From Parathalassolituus penaei (GTDB lineage: Bacteria; Pseudomonadota; Gammaproteobacteria; Pseudomonadales; Oceanobacteraceae): 64,000 nt of DNA. How positions within the stretch are numbered: position 1 is the stretch's first letter; each line of letters begins with the position of its first letter. The DNA lies in the NCBI RefSeq assembly GCF_026626885.1, contig NZ_JAPNOA010000019.1:1-64000 (forward strand), read 5' to 3'. Under the pieces are notes generated by a model, which did no database searches, was not told the origin of the DNA, and worked only from the letters and a program-made list of their open reading frames with translations. Positions 27,619 through 36,246 of the stretch are shown here, piece after piece. Position numbers and translations under genes: made by a program.

Positions 27619-28719
27619 ATGTCTGCACTGTTTTCCGAATATTCCCTCAAGGATGTCACCCTGCGTAACCGCATCGCGGTGCCACCGATGTGCCAATACA
27701 CCGCCACCGACGGTTACACCAACGACTGGCATCAGGTGCACTATGCCGCCCTCGCCCGCGGTGGTGCCGGTCTGGTAATTGTGGAAGCCACCGGGGTATC
27801 CGCCGACGGCCGCATCACCCCCGGATGTCTGGGCCTGTGGGAAGATGGCCAGATCGAAGGTCATCGCCAGATCGTACAGTCCATCAAGGCCGCCGGTGCC
27901 GTTCCGGGTATCCAGATTGGCCATGCCGGTCGCAAAGCCAGCGCCAACCTGCCGTGGCAAGGTGACGACCATATCGCCGCCGATGATCCACGTGGTTGGG
28001 CCACGATTTCTCCGTCGGCCATTGCCTTCAGTAATCACCTGCCGAAAGTGCCACGGGAAATGACCCTGGCCGATATCCAGCGCGTACGCGACGACTTTGT
28101 CAGCGCGGCGATTCGTGCCCGCGACGCCGGTTACCAGTGGCTGGAATTACACTTTGCCCACGGTTATCTGGCCCAGAGCTTCTTCTCGGTACACGCCAAC
28201 CAACGCACCGACCAATACGGCGGCAGCGCGGACAATCGTGGCCGCTTCCTGCTGGAAACCATGCGTGCTGTGCGTGAAGTCTGGCCGGAAAACCTGCCGT
28301 TTACCGCCCGTTTCGGGGTACTGGAGTTTGACGGCCGCGACGAGGAAACCCTGCTCGAATCCATCGAGCTGACCCGCAAGTTCAAGGCTATTGGTCTGGA
28401 TATGCTCAGTGTCAGCATGGGCTTCAGCACCCCCAACGCCAATATTCCATGGGGCCCGGCATTCCTGGGCGACATCGCCCAGCGCGTGCGTAACGAAGCA
28501 GGTATTCCGGTCGCATCGGCCTGGGGCTTCGATTTGCCCGCCAATGCCGAACGTATGATCGCCGAGCAAAAACTCGACGTGGTGATGATTGGCAAGGCGC
28601 ATCTGGCCAACCCGAACTGGCCGTATTTCGCCGCCACCGAACTGGGTATTAACAAGCCTTCGTGGGTGCTGCCACCGTCATACGCCCACTGGCTGGAACG
28701 TTACACACTGGCGCGTTGA
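27619..28719 (+). CDS. Old-yellow-enzyme-type NADH:flavin oxidoreductase (YqjM/XenA-like)
   Basis: 366 residues, FMN-binding TIM barrel. The N-terminal block LRNRIAVPPMCQYTATDG holds the Cys typical of YqjM/XenA. HFAHGYLAQSFFS and the conserved RTDQYGGSADNRGRF follow. This clade reduces activated alkenes and xenobiotics such as nitroesters. It has a good AAGGAG upstream of ATG 27619, and is divergent from the LysR gene. Confidence 0.92.
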   Translation: MSALFSEYSLKDVTLRNRIAVPPMCQYTATDGYTNDWHQVHYAALARGGAGLVIVEATGVSADGRITPGCLGLWEDGQIEGHRQIVQSIKAAGAVPGIQIGHAGRKASANLPWQGDDHIAADDPRGWATISPSAIAFSNHLPKVPREMTLADIQRVRDDFVSAAIRARDAGYQWLELHFAHGYLAQSFFSVHANQRTDQYGGSADNRGRFLLETMRAVREVWPENLPFTARFGVLEFDGRDEETLLESIELTRKFKAIGLDMLSVSMGFSTPNANIPWGPAFLGDIAQRVRNEAGIPVASAWGFDLPANAERMIAEQKLDVVMIGKAHLANPNWPYFAATELGINKPSWVLPPSYAHWLERYTLAR

Positions 28720-28746
28720 TCCGCGGATACATTCGCGGACAGTTAA

Positions 28747-29010
28747 GGACCCTCTGAATAACTCGGTGCCCGCTCTGGCTTATCGGGATGGCGATGAATC
28801 ACGAAGCCGGTTTGATGGCATAGCGGGCTACGTCAAAAACCGGCGACACCGAGTCATCGCCATCCCGAAAGCCCCGAAGGGCGCGGGCTGCAGCGCATTT
28901 GAGCGGTGTTGACGAACTTGAAAAGGACTTGTCATTTCGCTGCGTTCGTCGCCTTGCTCACACGCGCTGCAGCGCTCGCGCAGAGCTGTGCAGAGTTATT
29001 CAGAGTGTCC
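28747..29010. mobile_element. MITE-like element, copy 1
   Basis: A 264-base element bounded by imperfect terminal inverted repeats (left GGACCCTCTGAATAACTC, right ends GAGTTATTCAGAGTGTCC) and flanked by TTAA on both sides. It contains a long hairpin (TCGGGATGGCGATGA / TCATCGCCATCCCGA) and no transposase. A second copy is at 40735-41013. The 4-base YTAR-type duplication is characteristic of IS5-group insertion, so it is probably moved by an IS5-like transposase elsewhere. Confidence 0.85.
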
Positions 29011-29120
29011 TTAATCCCGCTTTTTACGGCCAATGGCACACAACAGCGTGCCATTAGCCGTACTGTTTCCGCCCCAACACACCGTTACACTGGGAAAAAC
29101 TCATCACACGAGGTTTGAAC

Positions 29121-29978
29121 ATGACCAGTCACTACACGCCGCCCAAAGTCTGGAAGTGGGATGCCGACAATGGCGGCAAGTTTGCCAGCATCAACCGCCC
29201 CATCGCCGGAGCCACCCACCAACGCGAACTGCCGGTCGGAGCACAACCGCTGCAGCTGTATTCCATGGCAACCCCGAATGGCGTCAAGGTAACGATTCTG
29301 CTGGAAGAACTGCTGGCTGCAGGTATCAGCGCAGCCGAATACGATGCCTGGATGATCGAGATATTATCCGGCGACCAGTTTGGCTCCGGGTTTGTAGAAG
29401 TTAACCCCAACTCCAAGATTCCAGCCCTGATGGACCACTCCGTTAACCCACCACAACGGGTGTTCGAATCCGGCGCCATCCTGCTGTATCTGGCCGACAA
29501 GTTTGAAGCCTTTATTCCAAAAGACTCCGCCGGACGCACCGAATGCCTGAGCTGGTTGTTCTGGCAGATGGGCAGCGCACCGATACTCGGCGGCGGTTTC
29601 GGGCACTTTTACGCCTACGCCCCGGAAAAATACGAATACCCGATCAACCGCTACACCATGGAAATCAAACGCCAGCTCGACGTACTGGATCGCCAGCTGG
29701 CCAACCATGAATTTGTCGCTGGCGCCGAATACAGCATCGCCGACATGGCCATCTGGCCATGGTATGGCGGCATCGTTCTCGGACGCCTGTACGACGCCGC
29801 CGAGTTTATCGACGCAAGCAGCTACCAGAACGTTCTGCGCTGGGCCAATACCATCGACGCCCGCCCGGCAGTGCAACGCGGCCGTATCGTCAACAAAACC
29901 TGGGGCGAAACCCTCGAACAACTGCGCGAACGCCATACCGCTGCCGATATCGACGCCGTCATCCAGCAGCGCAACTGA
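29121..29978 (+). CDS. yghU: Glutathione-dependent disulfide-bond oxidoreductase
   Basis: 285 residues from ATG 29121. The N-terminal extension and the thioredoxin-like block LYSMATPNGVKVTILLEE, then PNSKIPAL and a GST C-terminal domain (SIADMAIWPWYGG), match YghU of the Nu-class GSTs. These enzymes bind two glutathiones and have disulfide reductase activity. It appears to be a single gene; a palindrome follows at 30004. Confidence 0.92.
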   Translation: MTSHYTPPKVWKWDADNGGKFASINRPIAGATHQRELPVGAQPLQLYSMATPNGVKVTILLEELLAAGISAAEYDAWMIEILSGDQFGSGFVEVNPNSKIPALMDHSVNPPQRVFESGAILLYLADKFEAFIPKDSAGRTECLSWLFWQMGSAPILGGGFGHFYAYAPEKYEYPINRYTMEIKRQLDVLDRQLANHEFVAGAEYSIADMAIWPWYGGIVLGRLYDAAEFIDASSYQNVLRWANTIDARPAVQRGRIVNKTWGETLEQLRERHTAADIDAVIQQRN

Positions 29979-30003
29979 CCAACCCCGCCCCACTTGATTA
30001 CCT

Positions 30004-30033
30004 CGTTCCCACGGCATCGCCAGCGTGGGAACG
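30004..30033. repeat. REP-like inverted repeat behind yghU
   Basis: CGTTCCCACG and CGTGGGAACG form a perfect 10-base stem with a 10-base loop. The sequence is of the REP-like kind dispersed in related gammaproteobacterial genomes; only one copy is seen here. Confidence 0.6.
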
Positions 30034-30209
30034 CTGCGTGATGTGCATAACTGCCCGCCATCCACTGCGATCAAAAACCGGCCATAAACCCAGATATAAA
30101 GCCATGCGATAACAGAAATAAAATTTCAGGATTGGCCTTATATCCGCCACATCCGCATCATCACCAGTGTCCGGACAACATCTTTCACTGATTCCAACGC
30201 AGGTTCCTC

Positions 30210-30722
30210 ATGACTCATATCGTATGGCCCACGGAATACCTTCCGGGCAACACCGACAACTACGTCTCCAACGAAATCATCATCGCCGACCTCAGCGCCG
30301 CTGACATCTGGGCACAACTGATCAACACCGAAGCCTGGCCGGTGATGTACAGCAACGCCTCTGAAATCCGTTTTCACGATAACAGCGGCCCGCTGCTAAA
30401 CGCCGGAGCCCGCTTCCGCTTCACCACGTTCGGCTTTGCCGTTGAAGGCAAGGTGGTGGAATTTGTCGCCCCCGCGAATGGCGAAGCCGCCCGTATCGCC
30501 TGGCACGGCTGGGTCGAAGGTAACGCCGACGAACGCCTCGACGTTCACCACGCCTGGTTGTTTGAAGACCTTCCGGGCAACCGCGTACGGGTACTGACCC
30601 AGGAAACCCAGAACGGCAAACCAGCCGTCGCCCTGCGTAACAGCCTGCCTAACCCGATGTTAAACGCCCACCAGGAATGGATCGAAGGCCTCGTACGCGT
30701 CGCCATCGCCGCCCGCCGCTGA
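30210..30722 (+). CDS. SRPBCC-family protein
   Basis: 170 residues with the helix-grip (START/Bet v1-like) fold pattern: VSNEIIIADLSAADIWAQLIN, then RFRFTTFGFAVEGKVVEF. The fold carries hydrophobic ligands and includes polyketide cyclase-like and stress proteins. It is followed 18 bases later by the DJ-1-type gene, with which it may be co-transcribed. No specific function is apparent. Confidence 0.75.
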   Translation: MTHIVWPTEYLPGNTDNYVSNEIIIADLSAADIWAQLINTEAWPVMYSNASEIRFHDNSGPLLNAGARFRFTTFGFAVEGKVVEFVAPANGEAARIAWHGWVEGNADERLDVHHAWLFEDLPGNRVRVLTQETQNGKPAVALRNSLPNPMLNAHQEWIEGLVRVAIAARR

Positions 30723-30740
30723 TACAACCGGAGCCAACGC

Positions 30741-31421
30741 ATGATGCGAATTCTGATGATTCTGACTTCCCAGGCCACCATGGGGGATACCAGCACCCCG
30801 ACCGGTGTCTGGTTTGAAGAACTGACCACACCCTACTACCGCTTTGTTGATGCCGGTGCGACGGTGGAACTGGCTTCGGTCAAAGGCGGTGCGGTGCCAC
30901 TCGATCCCCACTCCACCAGCGAACAGGCCCGCCCGGCCAGTGTCAGCCGCTTTATGGCCGACACCCACGCCATGCAGCAGCTGCAACAATCGCTGAGCAT
31001 CCAGAGTCTGGATATCAGCGGCTACGACGCGATCTTCCTGCCTGGCGGCCACGGAACCATGTGGGACCTGCCCGCCAGCCGCGAACTGACCGAGCTGCTG
31101 AATCAGGCCTGGGCCAACCAGAAAATCCTCGCCGCGGTATGCCACGGCCCGGCCGGACTGGTTAACCTGCAAGACACCACCGGCCAGCCACTGGTCAGCG
31201 GCCGCAAAGTCGCCGGATTCAGCAATAGCGAAGAAGCCGCCGCCGGACTCACCAGCGTTATGCCCTTCCTGCTCGAAACCCGCCTGCGCGAACTGGGAGC
31301 CCACTATGAAAGCGGCCCCGACTTCCAACCGTTCGCCGTGCGCGACGGCCGCCTGATCACCGGCCAAAACCCGGCCTCGTCAGAACCGGTCGCCGATCTG
31401 GTACTGCAAGCACTGCGGTAA
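30741..31421 (+). CDS. DJ-1/PfpI-type class I amidotransferase-like protein
   Basis: 226 residues. The nucleophile elbow CHGPAG (about 134-139) and the FLPGGHGTMWDLP block are typical of the HSP31/YajL-like DJ-1 group. Such proteins include glyoxalases III and chaperones. A second ATG follows directly at 30744; GGAG lies at 30730. It ends just before a terminator. Confidence 0.85.
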   Translation: MMRILMILTSQATMGDTSTPTGVWFEELTTPYYRFVDAGATVELASVKGGAVPLDPHSTSEQARPASVSRFMADTHAMQQLQQSLSIQSLDISGYDAIFLPGGHGTMWDLPASRELTELLNQAWANQKILAAVCHGPAGLVNLQDTTGQPLVSGRKVAGFSNSEEAAAGLTSVMPFLLETRLRELGAHYESGPDFQPFAVRDGRLITGQNPASSEPVADLVLQALR

Positions 31422-31438
31422 GTGTTTGCAACGCTGGA

Positions 31439-31472
31439 AATCAAAAGCCCGCCAAATGGCGGGCTTTTGATT
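31439..31472 (+). terminator. Terminator behind DJ-1-like gene
   Basis: AATCAAAAGCCCGCC and GGCGGGCTTTTGATT pair around AAAT, and the stem is perfect. It follows the stop by 17 bases. A near copy of its right half recurs at 31906-31933, on the other side of the repeat element. Confidence 0.85.
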
Positions 31473-31500
31473 CGTTAGCACTCTGCATGGATGCAATTGC

Positions 31501-31858
31501 AGCTTGTTAATTGGCACCACCGCATACCCTCTTGGGGGACCTTGTCCCCCGGCCCGGTAGACCCCTCTCTCTGCAATGGCCTGATCATCGATTGCTGAAT
31601 TTGCCCAGCGCAGCTGGCTGCCGTTAATTGCCCATCTGGGCGAGCCGGAATTCATCGCAACGGCCGACCCGGCCGGGGCATGGATGCCCCGCAAGGCCCG
31701 TTGGCACATGGATGTGCCATCGGGCCGGGGTCGAAACGCCGTTGTCGGGGAATTTCGGATAAACGAGCCCAGTCGGGCAAAAGCAGGGGGAGGCCCGCCC
31801 GGCCGGGGGACAAGGTCCCCCAAGAGGGCAAACAGCCTGGCCAATTAACAAGCCGTGC
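31501..31858. repeat. Structured repeat family, locus B (single copy with inverted fragment)
   Basis: A full core copy spans 31612-31858, with stem GGCCCG...CGGGCC and inner TGGCAC/GTGCCA. It is preceded at 31501-31556 by an inverted fragment of the right end (AGCTTGTTAATTGG, GGGGGACCTTGTCCCCC). The locus lies between two copies of a terminator arm, suggesting insertion with target duplication. There is no gene in 31422-31934. Confidence 0.85.
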
Positions 31859-31905
31859 AGATCACGCAGCAAGAATGCCATTGGTTGCTTAACTGATCGG
31901 CATTA

Positions 31906-31933
31906 CGCCAAATGGCGGGCTTTTTTTGATCCG
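31906..31933 (+). terminator. Second copy of terminator arm
   Basis: CGCCAAATGGCG followed by GGC and TTTTTTT matches 31450-31474 apart from a longer T-run. It probably reflects duplication of the DJ-1 terminator around locus B and can terminate plus-strand transcription through the repeat. Confidence 0.6.
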
Positions 31934-31934
31934 C

Positions 31935-32849
31935 TCAAAGCGGTATTTCACAACTCCCAAACAGCTGCTCCCTTAACCAGCGTTGTGCCGGATCGCGGTG
32001 TACGCGTTCATGCCAGGCGGCGGTTTTGGTAAAGCCCGGTATCGCGACCGGCGGTGGCAGTGTGATTAACCCCGGCCAACCACTCACCAGCCGTGACGGC
32101 ACAACGGCGACCAGATCGCTGTCGAGTAGCAGTTCCGGCACGATCAGGAAGCTGCGCACCGATACCATGACCCGCCGTTGCAGTCCTTGTTGGGCCAGCA
32201 CTTCATCGGTAATACCGGTGAAGCTGCCGCCGCTGTACGACACCAGCACATGTTCCAGTGCGCAGAATCGTTCGAGGCTCAGGCCGCTGCTCGCAGCTTC
32301 GATGGCGGCCGGATGATGCTCACGCATGGCGACGACGTAGGTTTCATCAAACAGACGACGGGCGTGCAGGTCGGCGGGGGTGATGTCCGGGGTTAACAGG
32401 GCGAGGTCGATGTCGCCACGTTCCATCCGCTCATGCAGCTCCTTGTCCTGCACCGGTAACAGCGCCACCTGAATGCCGGGTGCTGTCTGGCGCAGCTGGC
32501 GTAAAAACGGGCGGCCGACCGCGCGCAGGGCGTAGTCGGTAGCGGCTATGCTGAAGGTCATACGGGCGGTGGCTGGATCAAAGGCTGGCGGTTGCAGCAG
32601 CCCTTCGATGTCTTGCAGCAGGTTCTTGAGTGGCACTACCAGTTCTAACGCCCGTGCGGTTGGCACGATGCCACGCTGGGTGCGGGTAAACAGCGGATCA
32701 CCAAAACTCTCACGCAGGCGCGCCAGCATGCCACTCAGTGCCGGTTGGGTAACGCCCAGGCGCTGGGCGGCGCGGGTGACGTTACGTTCGTCCAACAGGG
32801 CATCGAGGGCTTTCAGCAAGTTGAAATCGAGCGAGCGGATATCGCGCAT
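31935..32849 (-). CDS. LysR-family regulator
   Basis: About 304 residues from ATG 32849; a GTG lies nine bases further upstream. The helix-turn-helix block LDFNLLKALDALLDERNVTRAAQRLGVTQPALS is typical of the NodD/LinR/PcpR-like subgroup. The ligand domain is complete. Its neighbours are the repeat locus and a hypothetical acidic protein, so its target is not apparent. Confidence 0.88.
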   Translation of the reverse strand: MRDIRSLDFNLLKALDALLDERNVTRAAQRLGVTQPALSGMLARLRESFGDPLFTRTQRGIVPTARALELVVPLKNLLQDIEGLLQPPAFDPATARMTFSIAATDYALRAVGRPFLRQLRQTAPGIQVALLPVQDKELHERMERGDIDLALLTPDITPADLHARRLFDETYVVAMREHHPAAIEAASSGLSLERFCALEHVLVSYSGGSFTGITDEVLAQQGLQRRVMVSVRSFLIVPELLLDSDLVAVVPSRLVSGWPGLITLPPPVAIPGFTKTAAWHERVHRDPAQRWLREQLFGSCEIPL

Positions 32850-33028
32850 GGTGATCACCGAACCATAAAAGTATCAGTAATCAGAATATCCGGTTTTTGC
32901 ATTCAGGGCAGGAGGCCAAAATAATCTGCCAGAATGGTTTGCGCTACGGTCGCCATTGACGGGCACCATTGACTGACAATGCCCAACTGCTTATACAACC
33001 CTCTTTACCTCAGTACACAGGATTCAGC

Positions 33029-33277
33029 ATGCACGCCGATCACGCCGATCACGCCGATCACGCCGATCACGACGATGACTACGACCCCGAACATGACCGG
33101 TTTCTGGACAGCGGTGATGATCTCGACGAGATGTTCTCGGATGAGCTGGAAGAGGACGGTGAGGGTGATGGCGAGCCGGCAGACGAATCCTCGTTCCGCG
33201 CTACACCAGCCCCATATGAAGATGATGAAGACGACGACGATGACGAGTTCCACTCGGGGCTTGATGACGACTTCTGA
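33029..33277 (+). CDS. Small, very acidic His/Asp-repeat protein
   Basis: 82 residues from ATG 33029, with AGGATT upstream. The start contains four His-Ala-Asp repeats encoded by 9-base DNA repeats (CACGCCGAT), followed by runs of Asp and Glu. It has no signal peptide or membrane segment. It could be a metal-binding or disordered protein. A longer frame from 32969 is possible but less likely. Family unknown. Confidence 0.5.
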   Translation: MHADHADHADHADHDDDYDPEHDRFLDSGDDLDEMFSDELEEDGEGDGEPADESSFRATPAPYEDDEDDDDDEFHSGLDDDF

Positions 33278-33340
33278 CCCTACTCTATAACCGGCCCTGT
33301 CGGGTTCATGCGGCCGGGCCGCTTTCCGAAACCGTTGAGG

Positions 33341-33853
33341 TTATTGGCACAGGCTGGTGCCGGTGGCATTACGGCTGCAGCGGGTGTCCTTCTTATCGGT
33401 GTTCCTGTCAGTGTTTTTGTCGGTGGATTTATCCGGACTGCTTTTGTAACGGGTCGTCCCGTAGGAATCGGTTTTTGCTTTTACCGCCGGTGCATCGTTG
33501 CTGCGATAGGTGGTATTGCCGTGGGAATCGGTTTTGGCACGGGTGACACTGCCATCGTTACTGCGATAGGTGGTATTGCCATAGGAATCGGTTTTGGCGC
33601 GGGTGGTGCTGCCGTCGCTGTTGCGAAAGGTGGTGGTGCCATAGGCATCGGTTTTGGCACGCGTGGTCGAACCGTCACTGTTACGAAAGGTGGTGGTGCC
33701 ATAGGAATCGGTTTTGGCGCGCGTCACCGTGCCATCGCTATGACGGCAAGTGGTGGTTCCATAGGAGTCGGTTTTGCAGGTGCTATCGGCCCACAGGGAT
33801 GCTGGTGTGATGGCCAGACAGAGCAGCAGAAGAACGGTTTTGTGGTGGTGCAT
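33341..33853 (-). CDS. Secreted protein with 20-residue tandem repeats
   Basis: 170 residues. A signal peptide (MHHHKTVLLLLCLAITPASLWA) is followed by six 20-residue repeats of the form TDSYGTTTFRNSDGSTTRAK, encoded by 60-base near-identical DNA repeats. A Lys/Asp-rich linker and a C-terminal Cys pair follow. Repeats 2 and 3 differ by one residue. Such Tyr-Gly / Thr-rich repeats suggest a beta-rich extracellular or periplasmic protein. No family is recognised. Confidence 0.75.
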   Translation of the reverse strand: MHHHKTVLLLLCLAITPASLWADSTCKTDSYGTTTCRHSDGTVTRAKTDSYGTTTFRNSDGSTTRAKTDAYGTTTFRNSDGSTTRAKTDSYGNTTYRSNDGSVTRAKTDSHGNTTYRSNDAPAVKAKTDSYGTTRYKSSPDKSTDKNTDRNTDKKDTRCSRNATGTSLCQ

Positions 33854-34055
33854 ACAGGTTCACCTGCGACGGGGCTGGATGAGTCAGGATAGCGTTAGCG
33901 TGCGCGAATGTTGCGACGGAGGGTGTCGGCGGAATGGCTCTGGTCGTGCTGCGCTTATCAGACAGGCCTGCGATTGACTGGCCCCCTGCTCCAAACAAGC
34001 CATTTGACGCACAACCACATTGTGCATACCATTAATTGAAAAGGCATTTTACGAC

Positions 34056-34349
34056 ATGGCTGTCGAATTCAGAGACTCGTGGCTGGAAACGTTTTACGAG
34101 AATGATCAAAGCCACAGAAAAATCCCCAGCACCATTGAAGGGGCATTGTTCCGGAAACTGGAAATCCTTGATGCAGCGACCCAGGAGTCAGATTTACGAA
34201 TTCCTCCCGGTAACCGCTTCGAACACCTTGAGGGAAACATGGACGGTTGGTGTTCCATCCGGGTAAACAAGCAATATCGGCTGATATTCCAATGGATAGA
34301 TGGCGTTGCAGTGAATACCTATCTGGACCCTCATGATTACAAAGGCTAG
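34056..34349 (+). CDS. higB: HigB-type RelE-superfamily toxin
   Basis: 97 residues from ATG 34056, with AAGG upstream. The signature runs DAATQESDLRIPPGNRFEHLEG and SIRVNKQYRLIFQW, as in HigB mRNA interferases that cut mRNA on the ribosome. It precedes its antitoxin, the order typical of higBA. The C-terminal His in LDPHDYKG is present. Confidence 0.92.
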   Translation: MAVEFRDSWLETFYENDQSHRKIPSTIEGALFRKLEILDAATQESDLRIPPGNRFEHLEGNMDGWCSIRVNKQYRLIFQWIDGVAVNTYLDPHDYKG

Positions 34350-34363
34350 TGGAGAATAAGGTG

Positions 34364-34693
34364 ATGAGAACGACAAAACGTCGCCCAGTAACGGTCGGTC
34401 AAATGCTGGTAACCGAGTTTCTGGAGCCGATGAGCATTGAGATCAACGAACTGGCAGACGCCATGGGAGTACACCGAAACACCCTGAGCCGTATCGTTCA
34501 TGACAAGGGGATATTGACCGCCCCGATGGCAATCAAACTGGCGGCAGCGTTGGGTAATACCCCCGAATTCTGGCTCAATATTCAGCACGCGGTAGAGTTG
34601 TGGGACGTTCGCCATAAAGCCTTTGAACGGGAAGCCATGAACGTCAGGCGGATCATGCCAAAACCGGAACATCAAGAAGTCGCGGTTCAATAA
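34364..34693 (+). CDS. higA: HigA-type XRE antitoxin
   Basis: 109 residues from ATG 34364, with GGAG and AAGG upstream. The helix-turn-helix (INELADAMGVHRNTLSRIVH) and the WLNIQHAVELWD block match HigA antitoxins (VapI group). It starts 14 bases after the toxin stop. It should neutralise HigB and repress the operon. Confidence 0.92.
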   Translation: MRTTKRRPVTVGQMLVTEFLEPMSIEINELADAMGVHRNTLSRIVHDKGILTAPMAIKLAAALGNTPEFWLNIQHAVELWDVRHKAFEREAMNVRRIMPKPEHQEVAVQ

Positions 34694-34780
34694 AGCAGGC
34701 TCATTCTGTTCATCCATCACGGCAGTCAGAGGCCTGCGATCGCCCGGTTACGGCAACCAGCAAGAAGCATATTCAGTCTT

Positions 34781-34812
34781 CCCCGGATAACGCCTTCAGC
34801 TTTTGCGGGCGA
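34781..34812. repeat. Short dispersed repeat (copy of 37639 type)
   Basis: CCCCGGATAACGCCTTCAGC followed by TTTTGCGGGC is closely related to 37639-37682. Such sequences are found as REP-like or terminator-like hairpins in intergenic regions. Confidence 0.5.
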
Positions 34813-34840
34813 CGGCTCAATGAGTGTTTTCCAGAACTCT

Positions 34841-35404
34841 TCAGATCAGGCTTTCGTACTCAGCCAGCAATGCAGCCGTTGTGGGTAAGCGTGGTTTGAT
34901 CGCCGCCAGATATTCCGCTGCGCTGTAGGTTGGATTCTTCCAGCGCTGACGCATCTTCTTGATGGCTGAACAGGAGGCCGCAGGGGCCATATCAATCTGA
35001 TACGCAACAAAATCATCCGGGTGAAGCACTTCGATGCCAAAGGTCGCCAGGTATTCCTCCGGGAAGTCCTTGAGATTCAAGGTCACGATGGCATTGGCTC
35101 CACACTTGATGGCTGCGGCCAGCACATGACGATCATCCGGGTCAGGCAGGTTCAAACCGGCTATCAGCGGTTCATAACCGCTAACCAGTGCATCGTCCGT
35201 ATGCCTGTCCATCATCTGGCGTATCTGTTGAAGCTTTTCCAATGCAAAACCGCTATTCGCATGCAGATTACGAATCCACTCATCATGAATATCGTTAGTC
35301 CAATGCGCTTTGAAAACACGCTCCGCTGCCAGACTCATTAGCAGATCACGTAATCCCTGTGGATATAACACGCAGGCATCCAGCACCACACGATATTGGC
35401 TCAT
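34841..35404 (-). CDS. PIN-domain toxin
   Basis: 187 residues. The PIN fold is marked by the N-terminal VVLDACVLYP (first Asp), NDIHDEWIRNL, and DPDDRHVLAAAIKCGANAIVTLNLKDF (later acidic residues). PIN proteins of this class are RNases of toxin-antitoxin pairs. The C-terminal half is longer than VapC. Its start overlaps the antitoxin stop by one base, so the two are coupled. Confidence 0.88.
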   Translation of the reverse strand: MSQYRVVLDACVLYPQGLRDLLMSLAAERVFKAHWTNDIHDEWIRNLHANSGFALEKLQQIRQMMDRHTDDALVSGYEPLIAGLNLPDPDDRHVLAAAIKCGANAIVTLNLKDFPEEYLATFGIEVLHPDDFVAYQIDMAPAASCSAIKKMRQRWKNPTYSAAEYLAAIKPRLPTTAALLAEYESLI

Positions 35405-35865
35405 CAGAACTCCATCCCGATTCCTTGAGACAGCTCTGCAAGATCGTCCAGAGCCTGGCTTCGAGCGGCATCCACTTGTTTGCGATAGCTCATGACGTCC
35501 ACCAGCCGAACACGGCGATGGCTTCCTACCTTGCGGAATGGAATATCGCCCTGCTCCAGCAATTTAACGAGGTGTGGGCGACTGACACTGAGCAGTTCAG
35601 CGGCTTGCTGTGTACTGATTTCCTGATGAATTGGAACAAGGCTGATGGCATTTCCCTGTGATACCTGGGTCAGCACGTTCAGCAACAGGTTCATGATGTC
35701 TCCAGGCAAAACCAGTTCATTACTGGTGCCAGAGCTTCCCTGAATCGTCATACGAACCCGGTCGTCGGCGGAATAATCTGCCAAAGCCTGAGCCAGAATC
35801 CGGCTGGAGCCCTTGGCTTGTTCGCTATCTTCCGGAGTTGGCAGGAACACTACTTCGGCGCTCAT
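35404..35865 (-). CDS. Excisionase-type HTH antitoxin
   Basis: 153 residues from ATG 35865, preceded by AAGGAGAC. The C-terminal part contains an MerR/excisionase-like helix-turn-helix (ISTQQAAELLSVSRPHLVKLLEQGDIPFRKVGSHRR). The N-terminal part is acidic and may bind the toxin. It is coupled to the PIN gene by a one-base overlap. It should repress the operon and neutralise the PIN RNase. Confidence 0.88.
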   Translation of the reverse strand: MSAEVVFLPTPEDSEQAKGSSRILAQALADYSADDRVRMTIQGSSGTSNELVLPGDIMNLLLNVLTQVSQGNAISLVPIHQEISTQQAAELLSVSRPHLVKLLEQGDIPFRKVGSHRRVRLVDVMSYRKQVDAARSQALDDLAELSQGIGMEF

Positions 35866-36027
35866 GGCGTTGTCTCCTTGTTTGGCCAACACAAAATGGT
35901 GTTATGTAGCCCAAGGATAAACGAAATATTCGAAACAGCAAAAGCTGTGATGTTAACCATACTCACGGCTGCGCTTCAGATAAAAGCAAAACAGCTGGTT
36001 TCAGAGTGCCCGTGGCATGGGAACTTC

Positions 36028-36246
36028 TCATTTCAGCAGTATCGCCAATATCAATACCAGGCCCCCGATAATCCCGGCCAGGCTGATCCCGATCTGAAGC
36101 CAGCCAGCCGCCATGAGAAAGACATGACTGGGGTCGGTCCCGGTAACGGCACACCCGACGAAAAAGCCGATAACCGCCAGAGTAATCAGCAACAACAGCA
36201 GCCATTCGGGAATGGGCAATTCATCCTTGCCGTGGTTCGGTGCCAT
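36028..36246 (-). CDS. Small two-helix membrane protein
   Basis: 72 residues from ATG 36246, with GAAGGAG upstream. Two hydrophobic helices (LLLLLITLAVIGFFVGCA; IGISLAGIIGGLVLILAIL) are separated by a short polar loop. Function unknown. It follows the PIN/antitoxin pair on the same strand. Confidence 0.65.
   Translation of the reverse strand: MAPNHGKDELPIPEWLLLLLITLAVIGFFVGCAVTGTDPSHVFLMAAGWLQIGISLAGIIGGLVLILAILLK

Noticed and set aside
32969-33277. Longer start for the acidic protein at 32969
   Set aside because: The first 20 codons look unlike protein-coding sequence and lack a ribosome site, while AGGATT precedes 33029.
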